DNA of 33,364 bases from Chlorobium sp. (lineage in GTDB: Bacteria; Bacteroidota; Chlorobiia; Chlorobiales; Chlorobiaceae): positions 1 through 33,364 of the forward strand of contig JABMPC010000004.1 of the NCBI GenBank assembly GCA_013203905.1. Direction: 5' to 3'. Each line of letters begins with the position of its first letter. Position 1 is the first letter of the stretch. The translations under genes were made by a program, and so were the position numbers. Of this stretch, positions 25,340 through 33,364 are shown piece by piece. Below the pieces are notes generated by a model that was not told where the DNA came from, searched no databases, and saw nothing but the letters and a program-made list of their open reading frames with translations.

Positions 25340-26995
25340 TCATGCCTCCGTTACGGGCCCGTCCGGCTCGGGAGCCGCTGGCGTTTCCTCGGTTTCCTCG
25401 GCAGCATCAACCTCGGGAACCACTGCCTCCGGAGTCTCCGATGCCTCCAAAGCGTCGCCTTCTTCCGGCTCAAGCTCAACCTCGGGCGCTACATACTCCT
25501 CATACAAACCCTCAAGATCCTCATCAGAGAACTGCTCGCGCACCGTCTTGTATATGCTGTCGGCAATCTTGTGCCAGTATCGCCGTTCCTCATCGGTAAT
25601 CTTGCGTTCTCTCGGGCGAACCGGCGGACGGATGCCCTTACCGAACACCGTCACTTCCTCCTGACGCTGCGGCCCAAGAAGAGCCAGTTCAATCTCATCA
25701 ACACCAGCCTTCAGAACCCGCTTGGCAGTATCAAGCCCCGCATCAAGCAGCTGATAGATCATATCATCGCCAAACTCTTCACGGAACTCGATGATATCGA
25801 TATCCGTCGGATCCTCCATCGACTTGTCAATCACATCACGGTAGACCTCAATCTCGTACCCGGTCAGTTTCTCTGCCAGATGAATGTTGTTGCCGTTCTT
25901 GCCGATTGCGTACTTGATCTGGTCGGGCTTCAGCATTACACGCGCCTTGCGGGTCTTCATATCCGCATGCACCGTCAGCGGATCAATTTTAGCCGGCTGC
26001 AGTGCGCGGGAAATATAGACCTGCGGCTCATCGTTATAATAAATAACATCAATGTTCTCGTTGTTGAGTTCCTTGACAATGCTCTGGATGCGCTTGCCGC
26101 GGTACCCTACAGTTGCGCCCACAGGGTCTATGCGCGCACTCGTCGACTCAACGGCAACCTTCGCCCTCTCGCCCGGTACCCGGGCAATCCCCTTGATCAC
26201 AATCAGACCATCAAGAATCTCCGGAACCTCCTGTTCAAAAAGCTTGTAGAGGAACCGGTCATCAACGCGCGACACAATCACCTTCATGCCGCCATCCTGC
26301 TTCTCCTTCTCCTCTATCGTTCCATCCTCAAGACGAATCTTCACCCGCTCACGCTCAATATTCTTGACATACAGCTTCATGCGCGGCGTACGGCGCGGGT
26401 TGTCCTTTTTCATCATCTCCGACTTCGGCAGCACCAATTCAACCCGGTGATCCTTCGTCGTGTTATAGGTAAAAATCACCTCGTTCGAACGCACCTGATA
26501 CACCTCGGCAGCCACAACCTCGCCCACCTTCTCCAGGCACTCTTCATACACAACCATGCGCTCAAGGTCACGAACCTTCTTCTGCACCGACTGCTTGATG
26601 ATCTGAATCGACTTTCTGGTCAGATATTCGTCAAGCTTGATGGGGCCCTCTTCATAAAAATCGCCCACCTCAAGTGACTCGTCAATCTTGCGGATCTCCT
26701 CAAGGCTGATTTCAATAGGAGCAATATCAACCTCTTCAACAATCTTCTTCAGAATGTAGACCTCGAAATCTCCCCTCTCCGGGTTGATGAAGATATTGGC
26801 CTCAACCTCCGGATCATAATCCTTGCGAAGCTGCTTCTGGATGATATCCTTCAGAAGATCAGCAATGTCCATTTTCACCGCAGCACTCTCAACGCGCTTG
26901 TCGAGGAAAATTTTCGACTGCTCAATTTCACCGAACGCGCTCGCTATCTGCGCCTTCCGATCTACCCCATCCTCTTTTACCTTCTTTCTGGCCAT
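25340..26995 (-). CDS. nusA: Transcription elongation/termination factor NusA
   Basis: NusA binds RNA polymerase and modulates pausing, termination and antitermination. The N-terminal polymerase-binding domain (about 1-130) is followed by an S1 domain (about 140-210), then two KH domains with VGYRGKRIQSIVKELNNE and AIGKNGNNIHLAEKLTGYE. After about residue 440 comes a proline- and charge-rich region and an acidic Glu/Ala-rich tail; the acidic repeats of E. coli NusA are not obvious. At 551 residues it is a little longer than the minimal family. It lies between rimP and infB in the conserved order. Confidence 0.97.
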   Translation of the reverse strand: MARKKVKEDGVDRKAQIASAFGEIEQSKIFLDKRVESAAVKMDIADLLKDIIQKQLRKDYDPEVEANIFINPERGDFEVYILKKIVEEVDIAPIEISLEEIRKIDESLEVGDFYEEGPIKLDEYLTRKSIQIIKQSVQKKVRDLERMVVYEECLEKVGEVVAAEVYQVRSNEVIFTYNTTKDHRVELVLPKSEMMKKDNPRRTPRMKLYVKNIERERVKIRLEDGTIEEKEKQDGGMKVIVSRVDDRFLYKLFEQEVPEILDGLIVIKGIARVPGERAKVAVESTSARIDPVGATVGYRGKRIQSIVKELNNENIDVIYYNDEPQVYISRALQPAKIDPLTVHADMKTRKARVMLKPDQIKYAIGKNGNNIHLAEKLTGYEIEVYRDVIDKSMEDPTDIDIIEFREEFGDDMIYQLLDAGLDTAKRVLKAGVDEIELALLGPQRQEEVTVFGKGIRPPVRPRERKITDEERRYWHKIADSIYKTVREQFSDEDLEGLYEEYVAPEVELEPEEGDALEASETPEAVVPEVDAAEETEETPAAPEPDGPVTEA

Positions 26996-27033
26996 CTCAT
27001 TCTATGATTGTGCATTGAAAAAAAAAGACAAAC

Positions 27034-27552
27034 CTATATTTCCGCCTCAGGAACCGCACGCAAAACAGCAGAGAGTTCCAGTGTTACATTTTCCACATCT
27101 TCCTGCTTCCCGCTCTTCTTCTCCACGCAAGGCGTCAGAGTAATGGAGCCTCCACCCTCACTCAGCAGAACCTCTTGCAGGTGACCGGTGAGCTCATGCT
27201 CAAGTCCTTCAGAGTCGCTGTAGGACACCCGAAGCAACCGACCTACATGCCGACCGTACTGCCGATCGAGAACAATCTGCTCGCCAAGCCCCGGAGAACC
27301 CACGACCAGGTCAAAATTATCACCCAGGACTCCAATCATCTCCTCATCCTCCTCAAGCCGCTCACGCAGTCGCCGGGAGAGGAATGCGCACTGGTCAATG
27401 CGAACACCAGAGTCCGCGTCCACAACCACATCAATCTTCCTGTGCACCGCCGAACCCTTCACCCTCATACCAACAAAGTATACGCCCTCTGCCTTTGTAC
27501 CCGCAGTGGCCGATAAAACCTCATGCACACATCTCAGCAACCCTTCCTGCAT
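27034..27552 (-). CDS. rimP: Ribosome maturation factor RimP
   Basis: RimP assists 30S assembly around S12. The 172-residue protein begins MQEGLLRCVHEVL and continues with FVGMRVKGSAVHRKIDVVVD and DADSGVRIDQCAFLSRRL, and has the family motifs NFDLVVGSPGLGEQI and GRHVGRLLRV in place of the usual Y.LEVSSPGL and F.R..G. It is the first gene of the rimP-nusA-infB set. A terminator-like hairpin ends 27 bases before its ATG, suggesting attenuation or separation from the upstream small gene. Confidence 0.93.
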   Translation of the reverse strand: MQEGLLRCVHEVLSATAGTKAEGVYFVGMRVKGSAVHRKIDVVVDADSGVRIDQCAFLSRRLRERLEEDEEMIGVLGDNFDLVVGSPGLGEQIVLDRQYGRHVGRLLRVSYSDSEGLEHELTGHLQEVLLSEGGGSITLTPCVEKKSGKQEDVENVTLELSAVLRAVPEAEI

Positions 27553-27578
27553 AACTGTTCAAACCGTTTTAAGGAAAC

Positions 27579-27602
27579 AAAAAAAGCGGGGGGGACCCCA
27601 CT
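27579..27602 (-). terminator. Terminator-like hairpin before rimP (possible attenuator)
   Basis: On the minus strand AGTGGGG pairs with CCCCGCT (7 bp, one T-G pair) around TCCC, followed directly by a run of seven T residues. It may end transcription from the small gene at 27694-27912, or act as an attenuator in the leader of the rimP operon. A second short hairpin (AGAGA/TCTCT) lies just upstream at 27606-27623. No obvious promoter separates it from rimP. Confidence 0.7.
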
Positions 27603-27693
27603 TTCAGAGAAAAAACTATCTCTCGCCCCCATTCCTACCCTACACTCGCCCTTCAAATACTGTGTGCCAATGTAACAAAAAAACACCAACCAG

Positions 27694-27912
27694 TCAAACA
27701 CTCTTCCCGCGCTCCTCCTCCTCATCCCCAAGCCGGCTGTCGAGCACCTCAAAATCCGCTTCCTCAACCCCATCCGGCCGCTTTCTGCCCCCAAGAGGCG
27801 AACGCCCCTCCGAAGCCCCCTGAAGAAAAGAGACAAACGCTCCGCGCAGCAGCCGCATGATCAGGCGCCCCAGAAGCCACAGCACAACCAGAAACAGAAA
27901 AAATTTAACCAT
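27694..27912 (-). CDS. Small membrane protein with charged tail, unknown function
   Basis: The 72-residue product has one hydrophobic segment at the N terminus (MVKFFLFLVVLWLLGRLIM, residues 1-19), a basic stretch RLLRGAF, then a polar tail rich in Gly, Glu, Asp and Arg ending EEEERGKSV. The layout resembles short Bacteroidota/Chlorobiota proteins of DUF4834 type, but I cannot confirm the family. The frame is open 46 codons further up; those codons run through a REP-like repeat and look non-coding, so I choose the ATG at 27912. It is upstream of rimP on the same strand and divergent from rfaE2. Confidence 0.6.
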   Translation of the reverse strand: MVKFFLFLVVLWLLGRLIMRLLRGAFVSFLQGASEGRSPLGGRKRPDGVEEADFEVLDSRLGDEEEERGKSV

Positions 27913-27937
27913 ACACTTACAATACAAAAACTTCAAG

Positions 27938-27971
27938 AAAAAGTTAGGGACACTTGTGACAGAGTCACTTT
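27938..27971. repeat. Diverged copy of the right-end palindromic repeat
   Basis: AGTTAGGGACACTTGTGAC followed by AGAGTCACTT aligns end to end with the 35-nt repeats at 33161 and 33330 (AGTTGGGGACACTCATGAC), about three bases in four identical. Its own palindrome is GTGAC-AGA-GTCAC at 27956-27968. It lies in the gap between the small membrane-protein gene and rfaE2. It is probably an older REP-like element. Confidence 0.55.
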
Positions 27972-28123
27972 GAGATAACCGGAAAAACCCAAAAAACCAA
28001 TACCCCCAACTCTTTCCAGGGAGCGTGAAAAACATTTTGCTGTGGAGCATTTACAGAAAAATATGCATTATAACAGTACAGTATTTTTGGGATTAATGAT
28101 AACGATGAAAAGCTAAGAGAGCT

Positions 28124-28636
28124 ATGCTTGATTACCGGAAAAAAGTGATGGAACGCATGGACGCGCATGACATGGTAAAGGAGTGGCAGCGTCAGGGGAA
28201 ACGGGTGGTGTTTACGAACGGATGTTTCGACATTCTGCATGCAGGGCATGTGGGATATCTGGCCGAAGCGCGCCGACTTGGCGACCGGCTGATTGTGGGA
28301 TTGAACAGCGATGCTTCGGTGCGCCGACTGAAAGGGCCTCTGAGGCCGGTGTGCAGCGAGGCTGACCGTGCCGCGGTACTCTCTGCGCTTGAGGCAGTCA
28401 GTGCGGTGACTGTGTTTGATGAGGATACTCCTGAAGAACTTATAGGCGTGCTCTTGCCGGACATTCTGGTGAAAGGTGCCGACTGGCCTGTGGAGAAGAT
28501 TGCCGGAGCGAAGGCGGTGCTGGAGCAGGGCGGTAGCGTGCTGAATGTGCCGCTCCTCGAGGGGCGTTCGACGAGCGGCATCATAGAAAAGGTGATTGAG
28601 GCATACGGCGGGGGGCCGTTTTGTGGAACACCTTAA
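28124..28636 (+). CDS. rfaE2: D-glycero-beta-D-manno-heptose 1-phosphate adenylyltransferase, stand-alone
   Basis: RfaE2 converts heptose-1-phosphate and ATP to ADP-heptose for the LPS inner core. The 170-residue protein is a cytidylyltransferase-like fold with [17 protein letters not shown] (HxGH, about 30-46), [14 protein letters not shown], and the closing [11 protein letters not shown]. It equals the C-terminal half of the bifunctional HldE, so a separate RfaE1 kinase is expected elsewhere. AAGAGAG precedes the ATG. The tamB start lies inside its last codons, tying core-sugar activation to outer-membrane assembly. Confidence 0.92.
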   Translation: MLDYRKKVMERMDAHDMVKEWQRQGKRVVFTNGCFDILHAGHVGYLAEARRLGDRLIVGLNSDASVRRLKGPLRPVCSEADRAAVLSALEAVSAVTVFDEDTPEELIGVLLPDILVKGADWPVEKIAGAKAVLEQGGSVLNVPLLEGRSTSGIIEKVIEAYGGGPFCGTP

Positions 28637-31600
28637 AAAACACACACTACAGGTTCTTGCCGTTCTGTCGGGGATGCTTCTCGTGTTCTCTATTTCGGCG
28701 GCGCTGGTGCTCAACAGCGGCCTGCTCAACCGTTGGGCGAAACAGCAGGCGGTGGAACTTTTCAACAATGAGCTCATGGGCCACCTTGAGCTTGACAGGG
28801 TGGAGCTGAAGTTCCCAAACAGGGTGAGCATCACAGAACCAAGAATCTATGAAGCGGGGTCGGTGGAACCGGCACTTGCTGCGCGGAGGATCTCTGCGAA
28901 ACTCAACTTCCTTTTGCTCCTTCAGCCTCGAGGACTGCGCAATCTCCACTTCAGCGGGCTATGGGCGGACTCACTCAGAGTACGGGCCATTGAGCGGCAG
29001 AGCGGCAAACTGAACCTTGCGCTTATCTTCACCTCCCGCAACCCCGACTCCACAAAAAGCGGGATGGAGGCGTTTTCGTGCGGCCGACTGGCGCTTCGCC
29101 GGAGCGCCGTTTCATATACCCCGCTTGAGGGCAAAAGCCTGGCGGCAGAAGGCCTAAGAATACGGCTCTCGTCGTTCTCCATAAAAAAGAATCTCCTGAA
29201 AGGCAGCGTTGAAACATTGTCATTTTCCATACCGGATGAAAACTTTACCCTGAAAGAGGGGACTGGCAAAGTGTTCATTACCGACCGGCGGGCCGAGGTC
29301 ATCAACATGAAGGCGGCAAGCGGTAAAAGCCGGGCTGCGCTGTCGGTCTCGCTGGACGGAATCAACCTGTTTGCGATGGACAGCATGAAGGCGCTTTCCA
29401 CGGGAACATCGTTTGTGAACATTGAGGAGGTGGCGCTTGACCAGGCCGAACTCGTAAAACTGATACCCTCCATCTCGCTGCCTGCGGGGCTCTATTCGCT
29501 GAAAGGAAACCTGAAGGGGAACCTTGAGAAGGCAGAAGCGCTTGATCTTCGCCTCTGGCAAAACGCCAGCCACATTGCAGCAAAGGGCGAGCTGCTGAAC
29601 CTCGGCGACACGGATGCACTTGCCTACAGGCTGAAAATTGACAGTTCGAAGGTGAGCGCTACGCTACTGGAGGCTCTCGGAGGTAAGATTGCCGGAAGGA
29701 GCGGCGGCGTGAAGTTCACCGGATCGGTGGAGGGGAGTCTGAAGGGAGTGAAGGGGGCTCTTGGATTTGAGACCGAAGTCGGCACCGGATCCATTCAGGC
29801 AACTGTTGCCGCTGCGCAAAACGGTAGCGTCACCTACCGCGGAACACTGGATTTTCAAGATCTCATGGTTGACAAACTGCTCGGGATAACCGGGGTTCAG
29901 AGCAGACTGCAGGGGAGGGGCTCGTTTGAAGGCCTCGGGGGACAGGGAGCAGAAAAACTGAAGGCTGAGGTGATGCTGAAAGAGTCGCTCTGGATGCAGC
30001 AACCGATAGAGAGTGGAACAATGAGACTGGAGCAAAAGGGGAAGCAGCTGAAGGTTGCCGCAGCAATGAGCGGAGAGGGGCGAGAGCTCTCCATTGAAGG
30101 GCAGCTTGATACCGGCGGAAAAGAACCCCGCTACAGTGGCGATGGCAAAATGAAGGGAATTGACATGGCGAGGCTCATGGTTACCAGCCCCTACCCAACC
30201 AACCTGAACGGCAAGGTTGCGCTTGAGGGAACGGGCTTTGAGCTCGGCACCCTGAACGCCAAGCTGCATATGCAGTTCGCCCCCTCTTCCATCAACGGGG
30301 TACAGCTGAACGACGGCTCGCACCTTAAGGCAGAACTGGCCCAGTCGACAGGCTCATCGTCCATTACGGTAGAGAGCGATATAGCCGACCTTTCTCTCAA
30401 GGGGAACTACTCGGTGGAGCAGCTGATCGCTCTCGGCGCCTATGCTGCACGAGGGGCTGCACGGGAGGTGGCACGAGAGAACATCTGGGAGAAAAAGACC
30501 CCGACCATTATTCAGGCCGACCCGCTCTTGAAGCAACCATTCACCCTCAGTTACAGACTTGCAGTGAAGGAGAGCGCCCCATTGGCTCTTGTGCTGCCCA
30601 TAGGTGACACCCGCTTCCGCGGCACCGCGGAAGGGCGTGCGGTATCGGAGGAGAGGGTCTGCTCAATCAGCTCTTTCATAACACTCACCTCTCTTACCAC
30701 ACCCGAAAGCCAGGGCGGCATCGCAATAAAGAACCTTGAGGCAGAGGGTTCACTCAAATGCACCGGCTCAGGGATTTCCGGGATGAACTTGAAAGGCAGG
30801 GCAGAGAGGATTCAGGGAAAAGGAAGAAACACCGGGCCGGGAACCTTTGCTGCCCGCTACACCCCCTCATCGCTCGGTGTGTCGCTGGACTTTGCAATAG
30901 CCGAACCCCGGGGAAGCATTACCGCTGAGGTGGAAACACTCCGAAGAGGAAGCAGCTACCTGATCACCCTCAACCGTCTCGCCCTTACCGACAGCTCCGG
31001 TAGCTGGGAGGTGGAAGGAACCCCCCGCGTTCAGGTGGAGCGCACGCTCGCCCGCTTCAACCGGTTCACACTTGCAAAGGGACCACAGAAACTGACGCTC
31101 CAAGGGGAGCTCGGCAGCAACAGCCCCGGCTCGTTCACCCTTGCACTCAAAGCATTCCAGCTTACGGAACTGCAGCGCCTGCTCCTCGACCCCTCACTTG
31201 CCGCACTCTCCGGCACCCTCAATGCCTCGCTGAGCCTCAGCGGTCCCTCCTCGACCAAAACCAGCACCCTGCAGCTCAACGGCTCCGGGGTTCAATACGA
31301 CCGGTTCAGGATAGGCACCCTCAACGCCACCGCCCGCCACCGCGGCCGCACACTCTCGTTCTCAATGCGAAGCCGCTCCGGTGAGAACGAGGTTGGCTCC
31401 ACAGGGCTGAACACCATCACAGGAGAGGGCAGCGTGCCTCTCTCGCTGAACTATTTCCCACTAAAAGCCGAAGTTCCCCCCAACCAGCGCATCAATGCGC
31501 AGTTCCATTCCGATAATCTCTCCGCCCAGGTGCTTGAATTCGCACTCCCCTTTTTCGCCTCGGCCGAAGGGCAGGTACCCACAACACTGCGCATTGAAGG

Positions 31601-33152
31601 ACGCACGCCCTCGCCCGACATCTACCTCACCAGTTCCCTCCGGAACACAAAAATCCGTGTGGCGCCAACAGAAGTTGCCTACACCCTCAACGGCGAAGTC
31701 GTCATCACCCCCCGGCAACTTGAACTCCGCGGCCTGCAGCTGCGCGACAGCCTCAATGGCACCGGTACGATAAGCGGCATTCTCAAGCTCAAGAACCTGC
31801 AGCCCGGAGAGCTCTCGGTCGACGCACGGGTCAACCGCCTGCTGCTCTACAACAAAAATGACAACAAAGACGAAACCTCCTTCGGAACCATTGTGGGCAC
31901 CAGCAATGGCATGCGCCTGCGCGGCACCTTAGAGGCCCCCGTGCTGGAAGGCGAACTGCGGGTCAACTCCGCCACCTTCTCACTCTACCGCTCCGGCGCG
32001 AACGAAAGCGCCAAATACATAGGAGCAGAAAAATTCATCACCTTTGTGCCCCGCTACCCCCAGCCAATCAAAGCCGGAGAAGACAAGAACGCGGTGCAGC
32101 CAAAAGACGCAAAGTTCTACTACTCGCTTATTGACATTCTCCAAATCACGGATTTCAAGCTGAGCGGAAACGAGCCGATGCGCTACACCATGATTTTTGA
32201 CCGTGTGCGCGGCGAACAGCTTGAAACCACTGTCAACAACCTCTCGTTCGTCATCAACAAGCACAACCGAAACTACCGGCTGTTCGGCTCGGTGAACATT
32301 ATAGAGGGCAAGTACCGGTTCTCCAACTCAAACTTCGACCTTGAAGACGGCGGGCGCATCAGCTGGAACAGCTCCGAAATTCGTGACGGCGCCATCACGA
32401 ACCTCTACGGCAGCAAATTTGTCAGCGCACTCTATCAGCCAACCGCTGAGCGCGACAATGTAAAGCTGCTGCTCGCAATCACCGGCACCATCAACGAACC
32501 GAGAGTAGCCATGGGCTACTACCTCAACGAACAGTCACAACCCTACGCCGCTGCAACCATGCTCGGCAGCCAGTCCGCACAGGTTGACCCCAACGCAGAG
32601 CTCAATGTTATCTCCATGCTGCTCTCCAAACAATGGTACATCCGCCCCGGCAGCAACGGCACCGGCGGAAACGGAGGTGGCATAGCCGCCTCAAGCGTAG
32701 GAATCTCAGCCGGCACAGGGCTTCTCTCCGCACAGGTCTCCAACGCTATCAGAAACCTCGCCGGACTCGAAAGTTTCAACCTCAATGTAGGCTCAGGGCG
32801 AGACGGCGCACTCTCCGGCCTCGACCTCTACTTCGCCCTCAATGTGCCCGGCACAGGAGGCAAAGTCCGCTTCATAGGAACAGGCAGCTCCAGCGACCTC
32901 TCCCAATCCTCCCTCTTCGGTGAGTACGGCACCTCGCAGAAAATCGAATACCGAATCACCCCCAAGGTATCAGCCGAAGCCTACCGCTCCTACGGCCAGA
33001 ACAGCAGCGAACTCATCAGCACCAACCTCCAGAAACCCACCGAAACCTGGGGCGTCAGCCTCTCCTACAAAGAAAGGTTCCACACCTGGGACCAATTCTG
33101 GAACCGCCTCACCGGCAAGTCCAAATCCAAGCCCCCTCAACCCCCCCAATAA
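28623..33152 (+). CDS. tamB: Translocation and assembly module protein TamB
   Basis: TamB is a very long inner-membrane-anchored periplasmic beta-taco protein that spans toward the outer membrane and helps lipid transport and outer-membrane protein insertion. The 1509-residue product has one N-terminal membrane helix (about 10-34, [18 protein letters not shown]) and then hydrophobic-groove beta repeats. The C-terminal DUF490/TamB domain includes [51 protein letters not shown] and [13 protein letters not shown], ending in a Pro/Lys tail. I take the GTG at 28623, preceded by GGCGGGGGG; TTG at 28596 is an alternative. It overlaps rfaE2 by 14 bases. Its first half is G-rich and its second half C-rich on the coding strand, an odd switch. 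Confidence 0.9.
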   Translation: MEHLKKHTLQVLAVLSGMLLVFSISAALVLNSGLLNRWAKQQAVELFNNELMGHLELDRVELKFPNRVSITEPRIYEAGSVEPALAARRISAKLNFLLLLQPRGLRNLHFSGLWADSLRVRAIERQSGKLNLALIFTSRNPDSTKSGMEAFSCGRLALRRSAVSYTPLEGKSLAAEGLRIRLSSFSIKKNLLKGSVETLSFSIPDENFTLKEGTGKVFITDRRAEVINMKAASGKSRAALSVSLDGINLFAMDSMKALSTGTSFVNIEEVALDQAELVKLIPSISLPAGLYSLKGNLKGNLEKAEALDLRLWQNASHIAAKGELLNLGDTDALAYRLKIDSSKVSATLLEALGGKIAGRSGGVKFTGSVEGSLKGVKGALGFETEVGTGSIQATVAAAQNGSVTYRGTLDFQDLMVDKLLGITGVQSRLQGRGSFEGLGGQGAEKLKAEVMLKESLWMQQPIESGTMRLEQKGKQLKVAAAMSGEGRELSIEGQLDTGGKEPRYSGDGKMKGIDMARLMVTSPYPTNLNGKVALEGTGFELGTLNAKLHMQFAPSSINGVQLNDGSHLKAELAQSTGSSSITVESDIADLSLKGNYSVEQLIALGAYAARGAAREVARENIWEKKTPTIIQADPLLKQPFTLSYRLAVKESAPLALVLPIGDTRFRGTAEGRAVSEERVCSISSFITLTSLTTPESQGGIAIKNLEAEGSLKCTGSGISGMNLKGRAERIQGKGRNTGPGTFAARYTPSSLGVSLDFAIAEPRGSITAEVETLRRGSSYLITLNRLALTDSSGSWEVEGTPRVQVERTLARFNRFTLAKGPQKLTLQGELGSNSPGSFTLALKAFQLTELQRLLLDPSLAALSGTLNASLSLSGPSSTKTSTLQLNGSGVQYDRFRIGTLNATARHRGRTLSFSMRSRSGENEVGSTGLNTITGEGSVPLSLNYFPLKAEVPPNQRINAQFHSDNLSAQVLEFALPFFASAEGQVPTTLRIEGRTPSPDIYLTSSLRNTKIRVAPTEVAYTLNGEVVITPRQLELRGLQLRDSLNGTGTISGILKLKNLQPGELSVDARVNRLLLYNKNDNKDETSFGTIVGTSNGMRLRGTLEAPVLEGELRVNSATFSLYRSGANESAKYIGAEKFITFVPRYPQPIKAGEDKNAVQPKDAKFYYSLIDILQITDFKLSGNEPMRYTMIFDRVRGEQLETTVNNLSFVINKHNRNYRLFGSVNIIEGKYRFSNSNFDLEDGGRISWNSSEIRDGAITNLYGSKFVSALYQPTAERDNVKLLLAITGTINEPRVAMGYYLNEQSQPYAAATMLGSQSAQVDPNAELNVISMLLSKQWYIRPGSNGTGGNGGGIAASSVGISAGTGLLSAQVSNAIRNLAGLESFNLNVGSGRDGALSGLDLYFALNVPGTGGKVRFIGTGSSSDLSQSSLFGEYGTSQKIEYRITPKVSAEAYRSYGQNSSELISTNLQKPTETWGVSLSYKERFHTWDQFWNRLTGKSKSKPPQPPQ

Positions 33153-33160
33153 CAACAACT

Positions 33161-33195
33161 AAGAGTTGGGGACACTCATGACTGAGTGTACTTAC
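33161..33195. repeat. 35-nt palindromic repeat, copy 1
   Basis: It starts AAGAGTTGGGG, has the hairpin ACACTCA-TGAC-TGAGTGT (33172-33189), and ends ACTTAC. It begins 8 bases after the tamB stop. It is identical to the copy at 33330-33364. A conserved short head plus hairpin is the layout of REP elements moved by RAYT-type Y1 transposases. Confidence 0.85.
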
Positions 33196-33329
33196 TCATA
33201 CACCCAAACACCAGGGACCAAACCCACTGAATGATATTAGTACCTATCGCAACCCACAGCGACACCGGAACCCACAAGAACTCACAGTTAACCACAAATA
33301 CCTACTTTTTCTCAAAACACAGCGGGCTG

Positions 33330-33364
33330 AAGAGTTGGGGACACTCATGACTGAGTGTACTTAC
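33330..33364. repeat. 35-nt palindromic repeat, copy 2
   Basis: It is identical over 35 bases and in the same orientation as copy 1, 169 bases away start to start, and it ends exactly at the window edge, so identity may continue. The 134 bases between the copies (33196-33329) hold no gene, hairpin or other feature I can recognise. Confidence 0.85.

Noticed and set aside
27913-28050. 46-codon upstream extension of the small membrane protein
   Set aside because: The extension runs through a REP-like repeat and lacks a ribosome site; the hydrophobic start at 27912 is more natural.
33161-33364. CRISPR array
   Set aside because: Only two repeats 169 bases apart start to start, internally palindromic and with no cas genes; REP-like elements explain them better.

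Overview
The window reads as a housekeeping segment of a Chlorobiota (green sulfur bacterium) chromosome, GC roughly mid-50s by eye. Pointers to this group are the type II isopentenyl-diphosphate isomerase next to a short-chain prenyl synthase, a 35-residue basic mS38-type peptide beside rho, a GlmM with the Bacteroidota/Chlorobiota-type sugar loop, a TruB without a PUA extension and a single-domain GlmU. The genus is inference from family resemblance only; no database was consulted.

Layout. 1-1.6 kb (minus): etfB-etfA, etfA running off the left edge. 1.6-3.4 kb (minus): tRNA-Leu(GAG), tRNA-Lys(UUU), the mS38-like peptide and rho. 3.6-6.0 kb (minus): folC, ruvA, rpsT. 6.15-9.4 kb (plus): glmM and an MsbA-type ABC exporter, followed by a frameshifted remnant of a Txe/YoeB toxin. 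9.6-10.9 kb (minus): a LolC/E-type permease. 11.0-14.2 kb (plus): fni, prenyl synthase, dprA, overlapping or nearly so. 14.2-15.2 kb (minus): a GT9 glycosyltransferase. 15.4-17.8 kb (plus): OmpH/Skp, LptC, panD and a GlmU-type uridylyltransferase. 17.8-27.6 kb (minus): a compact translation/transcription operon rimP-nusA-infB-rbfA-truB-ribF-rpsO-yicC-gmk-rpoZ-VOC, with a small membrane-protein gene upstream of it. 28.1-33.2 kb (plus): rfaE2 and tamB, ending in two identical 35-nt palindromic repeats.

How the genes fit together. Two themes dominate. One is gene expression: rho, NusA, omega, IF2, RbfA, RimP, TruB, S15, S20, an mS38-like peptide and tRNAs. The other is the cell envelope: GlmM and GlmU for UDP-GlcNAc; RfaE2 and GT9 for LPS core sugars; MsbA and LptC for LPS export; OmpH, TamB and a Lol-like permease for outer-membrane assembly. 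Isoprenoid genes (fni, prenyl synthase) would feed quinone, carotenoid and chlorophyll tails.

No intergenic stretch exceeds about 300 bases. I did not find a convincing undescribed multi-gene system. The points most worth a second look are the toxin fossil after the ABC exporter, the dprA start whose ribosome-site ATG is out of frame, the REP-like repeats near tamB and rimP, a 12-nt inverted repeat that could mask the ruvA ribosome site, a terminator-like hairpin just before rimP, and a switch in strand composition inside tamB.
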